Assembly: GCA_958295665.1 (NCBI GenBank)
Contig: OY282558.1
Location: forward strand, 47,492,389-47,556,388
Reading direction: 5' to 3'
Source: Tipula vernalis
Lineage: Eukaryota; Arthropoda; Insecta; Diptera; Tipulidae
DNA: 64,000 bases
Below are positions 1 through 11,420 of this stretch, piece after piece (within the stretch, counting starts at the first letter, position 1; the number at the start of each line of letters is the position of its first letter). The notes under the pieces are model-generated. The model was not told where the DNA came from. It worked only from the letters and a program-made list of their open reading frames with translations, and made no database searches. Both the position numbers and the translations under genes were made by a program.

Positions 1-797
1 AAAAGACCGAGATAAGATTGAAGTTCGGTTAGATTCTTAGGATTTGGAGCTTCGACGATGGCCCTAATTTTCTCTTCATTTGGACTAATACCTTCTTTCG
101 ACAGAGTATGACCTAAATATAAAACTCTTGGTTAAATGAATTTACATTTTTCGACATTGATTTTGACGTTGGACTTCGCTAATCTTTCGCTAAGAACTGA
201 CATCAATTTGGCCCTACAATCATCTTCTGACTCACCTCCTATCAATATGTCATCTAGGTAACAAAATGTTTTCTCCAAATTGCCTAGAATTTGGTCCATT
301 ATTGACTGGAATATTGCAGGGGCACTAGAAACTCCAAACGGGAGTCGCGTATATCTATATAACCCCTTGTGGGTATTAATGGTCAAATATTCTTGACTTC
401 GTTCCGATACAGCTAACTGTTGATAGGCTCCAGCAAGATCTAATACGCAAAAAAATTTAGAATTTGCTAAATTTGCAAAAATATCCTCTATTTTCGAAAG
501 AGGATAATAATCCGTAGAAATCTTTGAGTTGATGGTTACCCGACAATCTATACACAACCTTATTGCTCCTGATGCCTTAGGGACTACGACAATTGGACTA
601 GCCCACTTACTTTTTGTTACATATACTAAAATTTTTTCGGATTCTAATCTATCTAGCTCGGCTTCTACCTTGGGTCTTAATTTATAAGGAACTGAATAGG
701 CACAGTGAAAGATTGGACTAACCTGCTCCGGTACCACTATTTCTGCTTCGTACCCACGTATTGGTTCATCTAACTGTTGATTAATTACAGTTGGAAA
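1..797 (-). pseudogene. pol: Gypsy reverse transcriptase, in frame with gag, with an internal stop
   Basis: RNA-dependent DNA polymerase domain. Translation continues in the gag frame after the TAA at 798-800. It shows fingers and palm motifs: ASPIVVVPK, then VLDLAGAYQQ (first catalytic Asp), then LPFGVSSAPAIFQ, then YLDDILIGG (catalytic Asp pair, about residues 160-163 counted from 737). A second TAA at 132-134 interrupts it just after KCKF. The same frame then continues to base 1 with the conserved connection PRVLYLGHTLSKEGI and a QSYLGL motif. Only two nonsense codons and one upstream frameshift damage this element in the visible part, so it is one of the younger copies here. RNase H and integrase would lie outside the window. 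Confidence 0.88.
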
Positions 798-2100
798 TTA
801 TTCTTTAATTACGTCGTACATGTTTGAATAAATTTTACGTATGGTTTGGTCCTGACATGGTTGCGACTCATTTCCCCGACAAATTTTGGTACATTCCTTT
901 TGACGAAACATATTATTCCTCCAATCTGGAACTAAAATATCCAACCAATTTCTCCCCAATAATGGTTGAAAAGGTTTATTGGTCTTGATCACAATAAGTT
1001 CCAATAAGTATTTTTTATTATTAAACAAGACATTTACTTTGATTTTTCCCAACGCATCGATAGCTTGACCTGTAATAGATAAAAGTGTATTAGAAATTGA
1101 ATTTAACTTTATATTTTTAAAATTAGAACAAAAAACTTCCTGTGATATGATTGATGAGCAGGCCCCAGTATCCACTTCCATTTCCCAGGTTTGACCTTCA
1201 ATGTTTACGACAATACATGATGGCTGTTGGTTTGATGTGACACTTTGTATCAAATCTACTTTGTAATTGTTGCTGCGGCAGACTCTGGATGTATGCCCCT
1301 TACGATGGCATCGAAAACATTCCCAATTTACTGCAGGACAGGATTCCACATTGTGTCTTCGAGCACAGCGAAAACATGTATTCCAATTAGCCCTTGACTG
1401 ACTTCGTCTACCATTCCGATCTTTTGAATTGCTTCGACCTTGACTTGTTTGACGATAAGGTGATGACTCTCTGCTTGACGACTTATTAAATTGTTGCTGA
1501 GGACTTCGACTTGTGTGTTGGTTTAATTTATTCGACTGATCTTCGACTTTGTATTGCGGTAAAGGCTGCAAATTCCTTGCTTCACGTGACGACATCTCCA
1601 TATTAATTGCTTTTGAACAACAGCCATGAAAGTCGATGGTGTCATCTTTTAACAGCTCACATTGAATGGACTCGCATTGCAACCCGACAATAAAACGATC
1701 TATTACCGCATCGTCCAGCGCCTTACTTTTAAAAGCTGTTGCTTTGGCATCTCCGACCAGATAATCCCCGAATTTGCAAGGTTGAGCTAACGCTTTTAAC
1801 CGCACAATAAAATCCGTAATTGATTCACCACTCTGTTGTATCGTTTTATAAAATTTGTAACGTTCCGCCCGTTTATTCACTTTCGGTTGGAAATGATCTT
1901 TCAAAACGGTAACTAAATCTGGTGTTACTAACGCTTTTAATGTATGATAAGTTGACTTGCCAATTAAACTTAGCAGCATCAGCGTTTTTATTCCGTCCGC
2001 AATTTCATTAATTTTGAAGAAAATTTGAAGACGGTCAAGGTATGTAAGATTCAAAATCATCACCCGGTTCAAACTCTTCAATTTTTCCCACATGTGGCAT
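798..2100 (-). pseudogene. gag: Gypsy gag-protease, frameshifted near its start
   Basis: Encodes the structural protein and aspartic protease of the Gypsy element. The likely natural start is the ATG at 2098-2100; it opens a short frame that shifts by a 1- or 4-base insertion near 2040, after which the long frame runs to a TAA at 798-800. In that frame (442 residues counted from 2126) a gag-like helical region covers about residues 28-190. A basic, Ser/Arg-rich linker follows, then two zinc knuckles at about 251-284 (CFRCARRHNVESC and CFRCHRKGHTSRVC). The protease active-site motif MEVDTGACSS is near residue 319. The TAA is in the same frame as the RT downstream, so gag-pol was probably one polyprotein. 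Start and frameshift are seen directly; the ancestral single ORF is inferred. Confidence 0.85.
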
Positions 2101-2176
2101 AGCGGATTCACTTGGACAGTTATCAAGGAAAAAAAAAAATTTCACAAATTCTCTTCACTCACGCGTTCTTAAATTT

Positions 2177-2470
2177 TCATTCTCGTCGCCAATGTCATGT
2201 ATTTCTCCGATACCACACACTTCACTTTCAAGAAACAATTCGGTCACACTTTATAATTATTCTTTATTATTCTGTAACTTATACCTAATACATTAATGTT
2301 TATCACTCTACGGGACATCGATGACCCCTCTTTCTTATTCTGTTTATTGATATTTTACATTTGTATACTTATATGGAAGAGATGATAACAATGATCGATT
2401 AAGGTACATTGAACTATAATTTGATTATGGACGTACATACATAAATATATAATAAGCGTCACTATTGAAA
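2177..2470 (-). repeat. Putative 5' LTR and primer-binding site of the Gypsy element
   Basis: Read on the minus strand, a sequence ending ATGACA is followed at once by TTGGCGACGAGAATG (about 2178-2192 on the plus strand). That looks like an LTR ending in CA next to a primer-binding site of the TGGCGACGAG type found in several Gypsy elements. The LTR would therefore start at 2193 on the plus strand and extend rightwards. I cannot fix its outer end because the matching 3' LTR is outside the window. Confidence 0.5.
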
Positions 2471-5040
2471 ACCTCTTACTAAAATTTCAGATATTTGACC
2501 GCTGTATTATAAAGCTTTAAAGAATCCAGCAAGTAGTACATAGAAAGGAATCTACAATTCCCTTTAAACTGCTCTCGGAGTGTATGTATGTATTTTAAAA
2601 GCTTAATAAACGTAGTAAAGCTTAAATTTATTTAGACTTTTATAGTCGAAATACCAAAATCTTGTTTTTTATTATTGTATTATGCAGTTAAAAGCTCGCT
2701 TGTGCATTCGATTTGAAAACTTTTTGATTTGATGTTAACATTAAGCAGAAAGCTTTTCATTTGATGTATTATTGAAAGTAAACCTTTATCTTTAGTGCGT
2801 TTAATAAAACTTTGATAAAAAATATAACTTTCAAGTGCCATTAATAAACAGTATTCATTCGGCTGGTATAAATTTATAATTCGTTTCGCATTAAGTGCCA
2901 TCCAATAAAAAACAACTAAATGGAAAACTTTGTGAAATACCACTTCAGCCGATTACAATAACGACTTTTCCATCCATTAAATGATATTCATTATATACAG
3001 ACAGTAAACATAAGTGCTCTGTGTATTCTTCCTGCACTTAATTTGTTATGAAAAGGCATTAAAGCGTATAGCAATATAATTTGTTCACAATCAAAAAAGC
3101 TTTACAAACATAAAAATGAAGAAAATGCATTTTTTATGTGTCTATATGTACTACGTACACACATGGCGAAGACAATTTAACCATTGAAGTGTTTATCTTC
3201 GCTCATGTGATGTTGTTGCAAATTGCAAATTATGAATTTTATTTATAATAAAAAGCTTTGTTTGCACAAAAACCACAAAATGCTACGGTTGTGATAAAAA
3301 CACTTTTAAACAAGATGAATATTAATGAAAAAAAAAAATCGCCAACATGAAAGTAAAATTGAAAAATTTGCTTAGCTAGAAAAATCACTTAGAAATTGAA
3401 TTCAATTAAATCGATTCGATTTACAAAAAATTTCGTTTACATTAAATAGCAATAAAAGCATAAAAAAAGCTATCTACACCATAAGCAAAAATTGGATAAT
3501 GAAATTTTCGTTTTTATTTGTGCACATACCATTAAATTGAAAGACTTGGTGGATTATATTATCGATAATTTAATCATTTTTAATTATAGAAATGGTATGA
3601 GGCGGACAAAATAAAAAAATAGTTTATCTATATTATTACGGACGAATACACCCCACCCCATACACATACTGATTATCTCCGAAATTTAATGTTCGACAAT
3701 AAAATTTTATTTAAATTACTCCAAATCGATTACTTATGTAAATTACCCAGTGAATATCGCTGCATATACATATAGTTGAAAAGTATTGTAGTTGGTTCTC
3801 TCTAAAAGCTAATCGATTTCTAATTTCGATTTTTTTTTGTAGGCATCAATAGAAATTTATTCATTCTTAATTGGATTTGAAGTTGGCTTACATTTTTTTT
3901 TTAAACTCGAACATTTAGCTACAACAAAATATTCCATCCGCACGCAACAGCCAGGTCTTGTTGATTGAATACATAAAATAAAATGTTTTGTTACTTTAAA
4001 TCAATTTTGCTTTGAAATGGGGAGGAAACACCGTATAATGGAAAATATGAAAAGCTTTTAAAAGAAAATAATTTTTTATTATTGAAAACGGTATACGAGT
4101 TTCGTTGAGATTTTGGTTTTCTGATATAAATGTACCCTAAATACTAAATTTAAAAATATTACATACATACACTGTACATGTATTCAAACATCACCTTGGG
4201 AAATCATGAAAATCAACTGTAATATGAGTTTAGAGGATATAAAGATCGATAGCATGATTGAGAAAATTGATTTTTTCCGGTTTCCGTAATAACGAAATGA
4301 TTATCAAAATAATTACGACTTTGACGTTAGCACTAGTATGATTCTTGACCTAAATAATAAGTTTGAAATTCATAAATGTCGTACAAAATTTTTGTATTTG
4401 TACTATACAAATACCTCTCTTGGGGGTGCGCAATGTATCTTTATTTATACCCACCACTGGAAAATTTGTATTTTCTAAAAAAAAAAAAAAAAATTCAAAA
4501 CCATTATCTTTTGTTCTATATACAGCAAATATTTTATAATTATAATTTATTTTAATTATTTAATTAAAAAACAAAATATTTTCTTTTTCTAAACATGGAA
4601 AGCACAAAAATCATTTTTAGTTGAAAATTAATTTTAATTAGCAAACTTGCAAACACAAAAAAAAATTTTTTTTTGGTTCAAATAACAAATTTGTATTAAT
4701 GCTTAAAACAAACATTAATTTTGTTATTTGGTTTTCTAATTAAAAGGAATTATAGTGGAATTATTTGCGTTTCTGTTTTGGTTTATGGCGGAAAAATCGA
4801 ACGAATCAATTATCACAGTATCTACTATAGTTGCAACAAATTTTCAGAATCAAAACAACGGTATACGATTGGAACCGCCACCCAATACATATCATGGGTA
4901 CATAATGTGAAGATTATTAGAAGAAATTGATCAATGACTACCAGTATACAGAAGATAATTCTAAGGTAAATTTTTTGATGGAAGCCTTACCGTGCCTTAC
5001 ATGATCCATTAATAACTTTGTAAAATGAGAATTAGCCTAT
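2471..5040. other. AT-rich spacer without recognised genes
   Basis: Only short, compositionally driven ORFs are present (for example a lysine-poor 87-residue frame at 2680-2943 and a 69-residue frame at 4721-4930); neither resembles a known family to me. The stretch is rich in A/T tracts and in the word AAAGCTT (near 2511, 2598, 2750, 3097, 3253 and 4053). A TATACCCACCACTGG-like segment followed by a long A-run lies at about 4446-4494 and could be the tail of a non-autonomous element. I see no splice-supported coding pattern. Confidence 0.5.
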
Positions 5041-5300
5041 TCAAGCCATACAAATTACAAGACGTATGAGCTTATATGATTTCCCTTTGGCTTAAAGAAA
5101 ACCCTAGCCATTTTTCAAAGGATGATCGATGATGTTTCAAAATAATTCATCGGCGAAATATGCTACGTATATGACATCATAATCTTTGAGACACTAATCT
5201 AAAGAAACAGAATTTTTAGGCAAACAACGGTATTGAACCCGATCCTAAAGTTTCAGCCATCAAAAATCTTAAGTCATTTCTTGGATTAGTGTCACTCACC
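5041..5300 (+). pseudogene. pol: Gypsy reverse transcriptase fragment (degenerate)
   Basis: Plus-strand translation shows FPFGLKKTLAIFQRMIDDV, then FIGEICYVYDIIIF, which is the LPFG helix and the palm motif of a Gypsy RT with part of the catalytic LDD lost. After a short gap comes EPDPKVSAIKNLKSFLGL, the RT/RNase H connection. In-frame stops interrupt it several times. The region breaks off before 5435, where BEL sequence begins. A matching downstream part of a Gypsy pol (RNase H end and integrase start) sits at 10.78-11.42 kb in the same orientation, so the two pieces may be one element split by insertions. Confidence 0.75.
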
Positions 5301-5438
5301 AACCTTACAAGAGGAGAGATTGCACAAACACAAACAATCCAGAACAGAAAGTTACAAATCAGCATGAACTAGTATGTATAATTCTTATTGACTCGATTCA
5401 GTTTAGACCTGAACCAAGTCTATTTATGATAGGAGGGA

Positions 5439-6369
5439 GTGCTACTACGACTTAATTCCGGTGCTCTAGTCGGGGGTTTCGTAGCTCAATTCGCAGACCG
5501 CACTCTACTGAGTTATGATCATGTCAAGTTACCAAAGATAGAATTTGCAAAATTTGATGGTACATATAAAAATTGGCCTGCCTTTGAAGATTCGTTTGTA
5601 TCTTCCATTCATAACAATCAATCATTGTCCAACGTCAACAAATTAAAGTTACTTAAGAGTATTCTGACGAAAAGTCCTGCATCACTGATCAAAAATTTGA
5701 GCGAAACAGAGGCAAATTATACAGAAGCCTGGACAAAATTGAAATCACGCTACGACAAGAAAAGAAAAATCTTGACATCATACATCACCACATTTCTCGA
5801 TTTATCATCAGCAATGAGTGGAAAGGCATCTGATATTCGTTCACTTTGTGACAAGTGTGACGAAATTATAATCGGAATTCGAACCATGGGTAGCGATTTT
5901 TCGTAAGCTGTATAGTGAGACAAAACAGTTATGGTCAAAGAAAACAACCGAAAAGGATTTTCCAACACCAGCCGATTTTTTCAAATTTTTAAATACCAGA
6001 TGTGACGGGCTTGATGATGGCGAAATTGACAATCGGGGGTTACGAAACCAACCATTTTCACAGCAAAACCAACATTCCAGGGGAAAACCGTTCTTCAAAA
6101 CAATGACGTTAAATTCAAATTTGTCCTTGTGCCCATGCTGTAATGCAAATCATCATCTCTTTCATTGTATGAAGTTTCGTAGTTTCGATGTCAGACTTAA
6201 ACGAAATTTAGTCAATCAATCGGGAGCTTGTTACAATTATCTGCGCATGAATCATTCGGTTAATGAATGCCCTGATTTGTCCAATTGTCGTACCTGCAAT
6301 AAACGGCATAATTCTTTGCTTCATGGGTCCAAACCAATGAACTTTCAAAACCAGTTTAGAACTGGCTGA
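5439..6369 (+). pseudogene. gag: BEL/Pao gag with zinc knuckles, one frameshift
   Basis: The first frame (5439-5906) has the Pao gag signature: LPKIEFAKFDGTYKNWPAF followed by SSIHNNQSLSNVNKLKLLKS and ETEANYTEAWTKLKSRYDKK. A frameshift at about 5900 moves it to the next frame, open from 5905 to 6369. This carries ETKQLWSKKTTEKDFPTPA, then Cys/His clusters CPCCNANHHLFHC and CPDLSNCRTCNKRHNSLLH, which are the BEL-type zinc knuckles. The product would coat the RNA genome in virus-like particles in the cytoplasm. The initiator is unclear, because the element is truncated on its 5' side. Confidence 0.85.
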
Positions 6370-7202
6370 TCCACATCTCGGCACTACAAGAGAAATTGAT
6401 ATTTTATTTGGTGTTTACTTATTTTTCGATTTAATGCAGCCGGAAAAAATCGTCTTATCAGGACATACATATGCACAGTCAACCATTTTTGGGTCGATTC
6501 TTCTAGGGCCTCAAGTACATGGATGACCCTTCAACCACGTCGGTTCCATCAACTATCACTATTGATGATGTGAACAAAACCCTTCAATGGTTTTGGGAGC
6601 TTGAGGAACCTCCAACAGCATTGAAACACAAGCCAGTTGATCAATTGTGCGAATCATATTTCAACCAGTCAGTTCAACGGAACAAAGCTGGAAGATACAT
6701 TGTATGACTGCCATTTATCACACCGCACGGCAAACTGGGACATACGAGGTCTGCAGCTGTGCGTCGACTTATAACTATGGAACGTCGTTTCATGAGAAAC
6801 CCTCACATTGCAGTTGAATATAAAAAATTCATGAACGAATACTTGAATTTAGGGCATATGGAAGAAGTTCCGCAGAATGAAATAGCCAGACTTGATGAAG
6901 ACGTTTTTTATCTTCCAGACCATGCTGTTCAAAAGATAGATAGCTCTGTCGATGGGTCTTGTAAATCTTCTTCCGGCTTATCAATTAATGACATTTTACT
7001 TACAGGACCCACTCTACAAGATGATCTTATCACTATTGTAACTCATTTTAGGCAGCACTCGATCGTTTTTTCCGCAGATGTCGAAAAAATGTATCGGCAG
7101 GTGCTCATATCAACGAATGATAATGACTTTCAGAGAATAGTCTGGAGAAACAATCCTACCGAAGAAATTAAAACTTACCGACTCAACACAGTCACATATT
7201 GA
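6366..7202 (+). pseudogene. pol: BEL/Pao protease tail and N-terminal reverse transcriptase
   Basis: From 6366 the plus strand encodes only the end of the Pao peptidase (IDILFGVYLFF, then LMQPEKIVLSGHTYAQSTIF), so the deletion joins gag directly to the protease C-terminus and removes the catalytic Asp region. The frame from 6519 carries LQWFWELEEPP, the usual entry to BEL RT, is broken by one TGA at 6705-6707 and continues with MERRFMRNPHIAVEYKKFM, LNLGHMEEV and DGSCKSSSGLSIND. The palm motif FSADVEKMYRQV supplies the first RT aspartate. It stops at 7202, just where the YVDD-containing segment is missing. Confidence 0.85.
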
Positions 7203-8160
7203 AATTGAACATCAGATTTTTTATCTAGAATTCCTGATGAGCTTAAGGAACCTACCATGTTAACTTTTAACGACAATACCGCGACCATTAAAACTCTCGC
7301 TATTCAATGGAATCCTGTGAGAGATGTGTTTTCATTGGTAATCAACATAACTTCCAGCACGACGTATTCCAAGCGACATTTACCCTCTGCGATTTCCAAA
7401 ATTGTTGATCCCTTGGGCTGAATATCTCCATCGGTTATAGTGAAGATACTTTTCCAAAAATTATGGATTCGAAACATTAAATGGGATGATGAAATCCCGG
7501 CAGAAGTCAGTCAACAATGGCAGGGTATAAAATTGAATTTGCCTAAACTTTAAACCATCCAAATTCCTCGTCATTTTTTCATTTCTTCAACCACGAAATC
7601 GATCCAAATACATGCATTTTGTGATGCATCTGAGCTGGCGTATGCAACCGTAGTTTATCTACATATTGAAGATGCAGCAGGCAATATTAAAACATCACTA
7701 ATCATCGCCAAAACTCGCGTGGCACCAATCAAACAAATCTCAATTCCACGACTTGAGCTATGTGGAGCTTTTATTTTGATGAAGCTAATAAAATTCTCTT
7801 CTAAAATTTTCCGAGACCACCAGTTTCAAGTATTTGCTTGGACTAACTCAAAAATTGTATTGGCTTAGTTATCAGATCATCCGCGAAGATGGAACACTTT
7901 TATTAGTAATCGCACGTCTCAAGTCATAGAAATAGTGCCTAGAAGTCAGTGGCACTATGTACCTAGGAAGAATGTAAGGATTAGTCCAGAACTACATTAA
8001 GATTTCGATCAATGGTGGTCCGGTCCTAAGTGGTTGATGAGTCGAGAACAAAATTGGCCATCCAGCAACCCACTACAATTCGAGACAATGTGCGAAGAAC
8101 GTCAAATTTCACCAGTCGTAACACATCTTCATATTGAATGCAGTGAAATTGCTTCAGTTT
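7203..8160 (+). pseudogene. pol: BEL/Pao RT connection and RNase H domain, multiple lesions
   Basis: No long ORF, but frame-by-frame translation gives the expected BEL order. SDFLSRIPDELKEP is the end of the RT thumb, AISKIVDPLG and VIVKILFQKLWIRNIKWDDE form the connection, and HAFCDASELAYATVVY is the first RNase H Asp motif. RVAPIKQISIPRLELCGA carries the Glu motif. Next comes FAWTNSKIVLA, where an Asn sits in place of the usual Asp, then HPRRWNTFISNRTSQ. Stops at several positions and the Asp-to-Asn change make RNase H inactive even if translated. Confidence 0.8.
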
Positions 8161-9330
8161 GTTGAACAAGTTTTCATCATTTAACAAGGTCAAAAGGATC
8201 GTTGCAACAGTTTTTCGATGGTTATATTCAAATCTGTGTTTTATTGATTTGATTCGAAAGGCCGAATCATTTCTCATCAAGGAAGTTCAGCGCGAAACAT
8301 TATGGTTCGACATCCAAGCACTTATCAACGGAGAACCTATTGATCGTAAAAGTCAGATTATTTCATTGTCACCATTCATTGACAAGGATGGAATATTGAG
8401 GGCGGTAGGACGTCTGTCGAATCTTGACTGCCAATTTGACATGAAACACCTAATCATATTAGCCAAAAGCCATAGCCTTACTTGGTTGATAATCTACGAA
8501 ACTCACTTGCTCAACCTACATGCTGAGCCATCTTTATTGTCAAGTCTTCTGAAACAAAACATTTTGGATCGTAAATGGCCGTAATGCAGTTCGTTATTTT
8601 TGTCAGAAATGTATCAAATGCGTGAGACAAAAACAAAATATTACCACACAGCTCAAGGGTGATCTACCAAAGCAACGTTTGACGGCCTGTCGTCCCTTTA
8701 CAACTACCGGTGTTGATTACGCTGGTCCAATTCATATTAAAACAAAACATGGTCGAGGAAAGATCCCATTGACTAAGGCGTACATCGCGCTCTTCATATG
8801 TTTCGTTTCTAAGGCTGTCCATATAGAACTGGTTTCTGAGATGACCACCGAAGCATTCATAGCAGCTTTACGTCGTTTCATTAGCCGAAGAGGGATTCCA
8901 GCTGAGATAATTAGCGACAATGGCACAAACTTCGTCGGTGCTAAACGAGAACTTCAACAACTGCACGAACAATTTATCAATCAAAAAACAAATAAATTAA
9001 TATCTGATTTTTTTTCGCAGACTATGATTAAATTCTCGTTCAACCCAGCTAGCGCTCCACATTTTGGTGGACTTTGGGAATCCAACATAAAATGTATCAA
9101 GCACCATCTCCATCGAGTTACCAGTGACAGCACCATGACATTCAAGGATATGACCACCTTGCTTTGCCAAATAGAGGCATTGCTCAACTCACGACCATTA
9201 TGCCGCACGCATGACCGCCGATTCTGATGATTTCCTAGTGCTTACACCGGGGCAATTCTTAATTGGAGAACCTCCCACATGTATTCCCGAGCCAAAACAA
9301 TCAAAGGCGAAATGACGATACCTAATTTTA
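8159..9330 (+). pseudogene. pol: BEL/Pao integrase with its DDE triad preserved
   Basis: 8159-8584 encodes the pre-integrase region (KVKRIVATVFRWLY, then LSPFIDKDGILRAVGRLSN). A frameshift near 8584 hides the zinc-binding part (RYFCQKCIKCVRQK at about 8590-8635). The main frame 8622-9227 (201 residues) is the integrase core with GVDYAGP (Asp about residue 32), SDNGTNF (Asp about 99) and PHFGGLWES (Glu about 153), then IEALLNSRPL. After a frameshift near 9225 the C-terminal part continues with LVLTPGQFLIGEPP to about 9300. Integrase inserts the cDNA into chromosomal DNA in the nucleus. This is the best-preserved BEL integrase core in the window. Confidence 0.9.
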
Positions 9331-9411
9331 AATGATGTCGTCTTCCAATATCCAGCAAAGACAATACAATCGTACAACCCACAGCAACAGTCAAGTTTAA
9401 GTAGTAAACTT

Positions 9412-9440
9412 AACGGAGGGAGAATGGCTGCGCCTCACAT
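9412..9440 (+). repeat. Polypurine tract and start of the 3' LTR of BEL copy 1
   Basis: A purine run CGGAGGGAGAA at about 9414-9424 is followed by TGGCTGCGCC, the expected layout of a polypurine tract directly before an LTR starting with TG at 9425. The right end of the LTR is not clear and there is no 5' LTR in this truncated copy to compare with. Confidence 0.5.
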
Positions 9441-10050
9441 TGTCTATTCTCATCAATCACTTTTCCTAACAATGAAAATAAGAACTACAATTAGTGTATC
9501 AGATTACTTTATATTAATTTAAATTACATCGTAATCATGTTTTTGTTTTTCTTTTTTTTTATTTTTTTAGATGCTCACCTAATTTGAACCCTATCACAAA
9601 TTTTCTCATAACAAAAAAAAAATTTGGTTTAATTTATAAATTGGGTTAAAGATAGTATGAATTTCTTTGATTGTAATCAAAGCAACTGAACTATTTCCCA
9701 CGCGAATAACGTACTTCCAATAAAATATTGGCCAGGTTTTTATACAATTTTTCTGCTGATTGACCAAAAAGATAAATTATTTTCTACACCGAAAAACTCA
9801 TTCTTACCCCCTCCAATTGATACCTCTAATCAGGACAGGTCTTCATTGATTATTGGCTAATATGCAAAAATTGGCAATATGCGGCACGTTTTCGTTGCAT
9901 GTGTAAACACATGAACTGCCCAAATAGCCAAGAAAAAAAATTTTCACGTATATTTACCTGATGGAATTCAAGCTGGTTGACAATGACCTCAGTCGAATAA
10001 ACGCAAATGAAATCAAAAACCTTTTTGTACACACACTTATTTAAATCGTT
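9441..10050. other. Probable LTR remainder and AT-rich spacer
   Basis: No coding signal. It probably begins with the rest of the BEL 3' LTR, but no terminal CA or target duplication could be assigned. T-tracts occur at about 9549-9568. A 60-residue minus-strand frame at 9850-10032 has no recognisable features. Confidence 0.4.
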
Positions 10051-10492
10051 CGATGTTGAAAGGCCGAATGGGTCGGAAGACCGAATGTCGAAAGGTCGAA
10101 TTTCATATGGCCGAATGCGTCGAAAGGCCGATTGACTAATGGCCGATTGGATCGAAAGGACGAAAGGGTTGAAAGTCCGAATGTCTAAAGGCCGAATGGA
10201 TCGAATGACCGAATTTTCATTAAATTTTCCTTCACCTTAATTGATTGAAATCAATATTTAAAACCATTGAATTTATTTCTAATGTAATTTATTTTTAATT
10301 ATACCATATTCCAAAAGAAACCGTATGAAGATTTTAATATGTAAGGCGATTTACTATTAAACATTATAATACAAAAATTTTGATAAAAATATAAATTTTG
10401 GTTATCACAAAAATATAAACAAACGGCCTTTCAACATTCGGCCTTTCGACACAATCGGCCTTTCGACGCTCGCCCTTTCTGCCCAATTCCAT
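10051..10492. repeat. Foldback-type repeat with arms of CGAAAGGCCGAATGG-like units
   Basis: The left arm (about 10051-10226) is a run of degenerate 15-16-base units of the type GAAAGGCCGAATGG. The right arm (about 10422-10492) carries the reverse complement (CGGCCTTTCAACATTCGGCC and similar). The arms flank about 200 bp of AT-rich DNA with no ORF. Terminal inverted arms made of short direct repeats are the hallmark of foldback elements in flies. No flanking target duplication was identified. Confidence 0.7.
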
Positions 10493-10739
10493 TTAAATGT
10501 ATGCGACAAGAAATAAAAAAGGTTTTTACATTTATTTACTGAAACTTGAGTAGGAACAAATTTGTAAATAAACGTAAATTAAAATATGAGTCGTTTGGAC
10601 ACGCGCCACTAGAATTAATAAGATTTAACACTAATTCATTTGTTGTTTATGGAATTTATTTATGTGCATAGTTCCACTCTGGAAGAAAATATCTTCAAAG
10701 GTGGGATGCAGTTTTCTTAGTTTATTTTATGTGAATTAG

Positions 10740-11420
10740 ATATATTTTGTAACAGGGATGACAAGCGCTCGAGCTACTTGAAAAAATCGTTCCTTCTGAC
10801 AGCAGACGCATCACCAACGCTAACGTTTGCCATAAGGAATAAAAACAACTATGTATACCAAACTAAAGAGATGGAAAGCCCACTTAGAGTAGAACATAAC
10901 TACGAAATTATTTACAAACCAGACTGTATCAGTAAGTTCGCAGGTGCCATATCAAGGCTATAGAATTAGAAACAAATACGATATACATAGATGTAACGAT
11001 TCACAGTGCTGAGAAAGATTCCATGCTCAACTTATCACAGGCAGACATCATTCGCCTGCCGTCACTAAATAAGGAAATCTTAAAGAAAATTCAACAAGAA
11101 AAATTAAATTCGAACACAATCAATGGGATAAAAGTATCTGAAGAATATATTCAAACCCTCCACGAAGCCTTTAAAGAGCTACAAGATACGATTAATACAA
11201 AGAATGGTTACGGATACATGCGATAATGAAAGAGAAACACATAAGAGAAACACCCATTCCGACGTATCCGACAGAAATACTCCATATCGATATAATGAAC
11301 ACTAAGCATCAGAAATTCATCTCATATGCGGGCAAAATCACAAAATTTGTGAAATTTTTCACATCAAAACTAAACCTTTCACATCAGATTGCAAAGAGGG
11401 AAAAACCCGGAAACGTATAA
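10740..11420 (+). pseudogene. pol: Gypsy pol fragment: RNase H end and integrase start
   Basis: 10778-10963 reads KKSFLLTADASPTLTFAI (RNase H Asp motif) and later YEIIYKPDCISKFAGAISRL, the conserved end of the Gypsy RNase H/tether region. 10965-11226 has DVTIHSAEKDS and a helical linker. 11226-11420 begins KEKHIRETPIPTYPTEILHI, which resembles the start of the integrase zinc/core region of 17.6/297-type elements. The RNase H middle is missing. Orientation and content complement the RT fragment at 5.04-5.30 kb. Confidence 0.75.

Larger units (their letters stand above)
1..2470 (-). mobile_element. Ty3/Gypsy LTR retrotransposon (mag-like), 5' portion, truncated by the window edge
   Basis: Order on the minus strand is LTR, primer-binding-like site, gag with zinc knuckles, protease, reverse transcriptase, then the window ends. 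This is the Ty3/Gypsy order (protease-RT-RNase H-integrase). The RT has YLDD and LPFG motifs. Gag, protease and RT lie in one reading frame, as in mag-type elements, which is why I call it mag-like; that subgroup is an inference. The right limit of the LTR is not determined and 2470 is only an estimate. No 3' LTR is visible because the element leaves the window at base 1. Confidence 0.88.
5435..9440 (+). mobile_element. BEL/Pao LTR retrotransposon, 5'-truncated and internally deleted (copy 1)
   Basis: Gag (Pao-type), zinc knuckles, remnant protease, RT, RNase H and integrase occur in BEL/Pao order on the plus strand and end in a polypurine tract. No 5' LTR is seen: the gag frame begins abruptly next to Gypsy-like DNA. 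At least three internal losses are visible: most of the protease near 6369, a short piece before the RT fingers near 6940, and the RT palm including the YVDD box at 7202-7210. It could not encode its own RT and is a dead copy. Confidence 0.9.

Noticed and set aside
2680..2943. 87-residue minus-strand ORF
   Set aside because: No motif recognised and base composition like the surrounding spacer.
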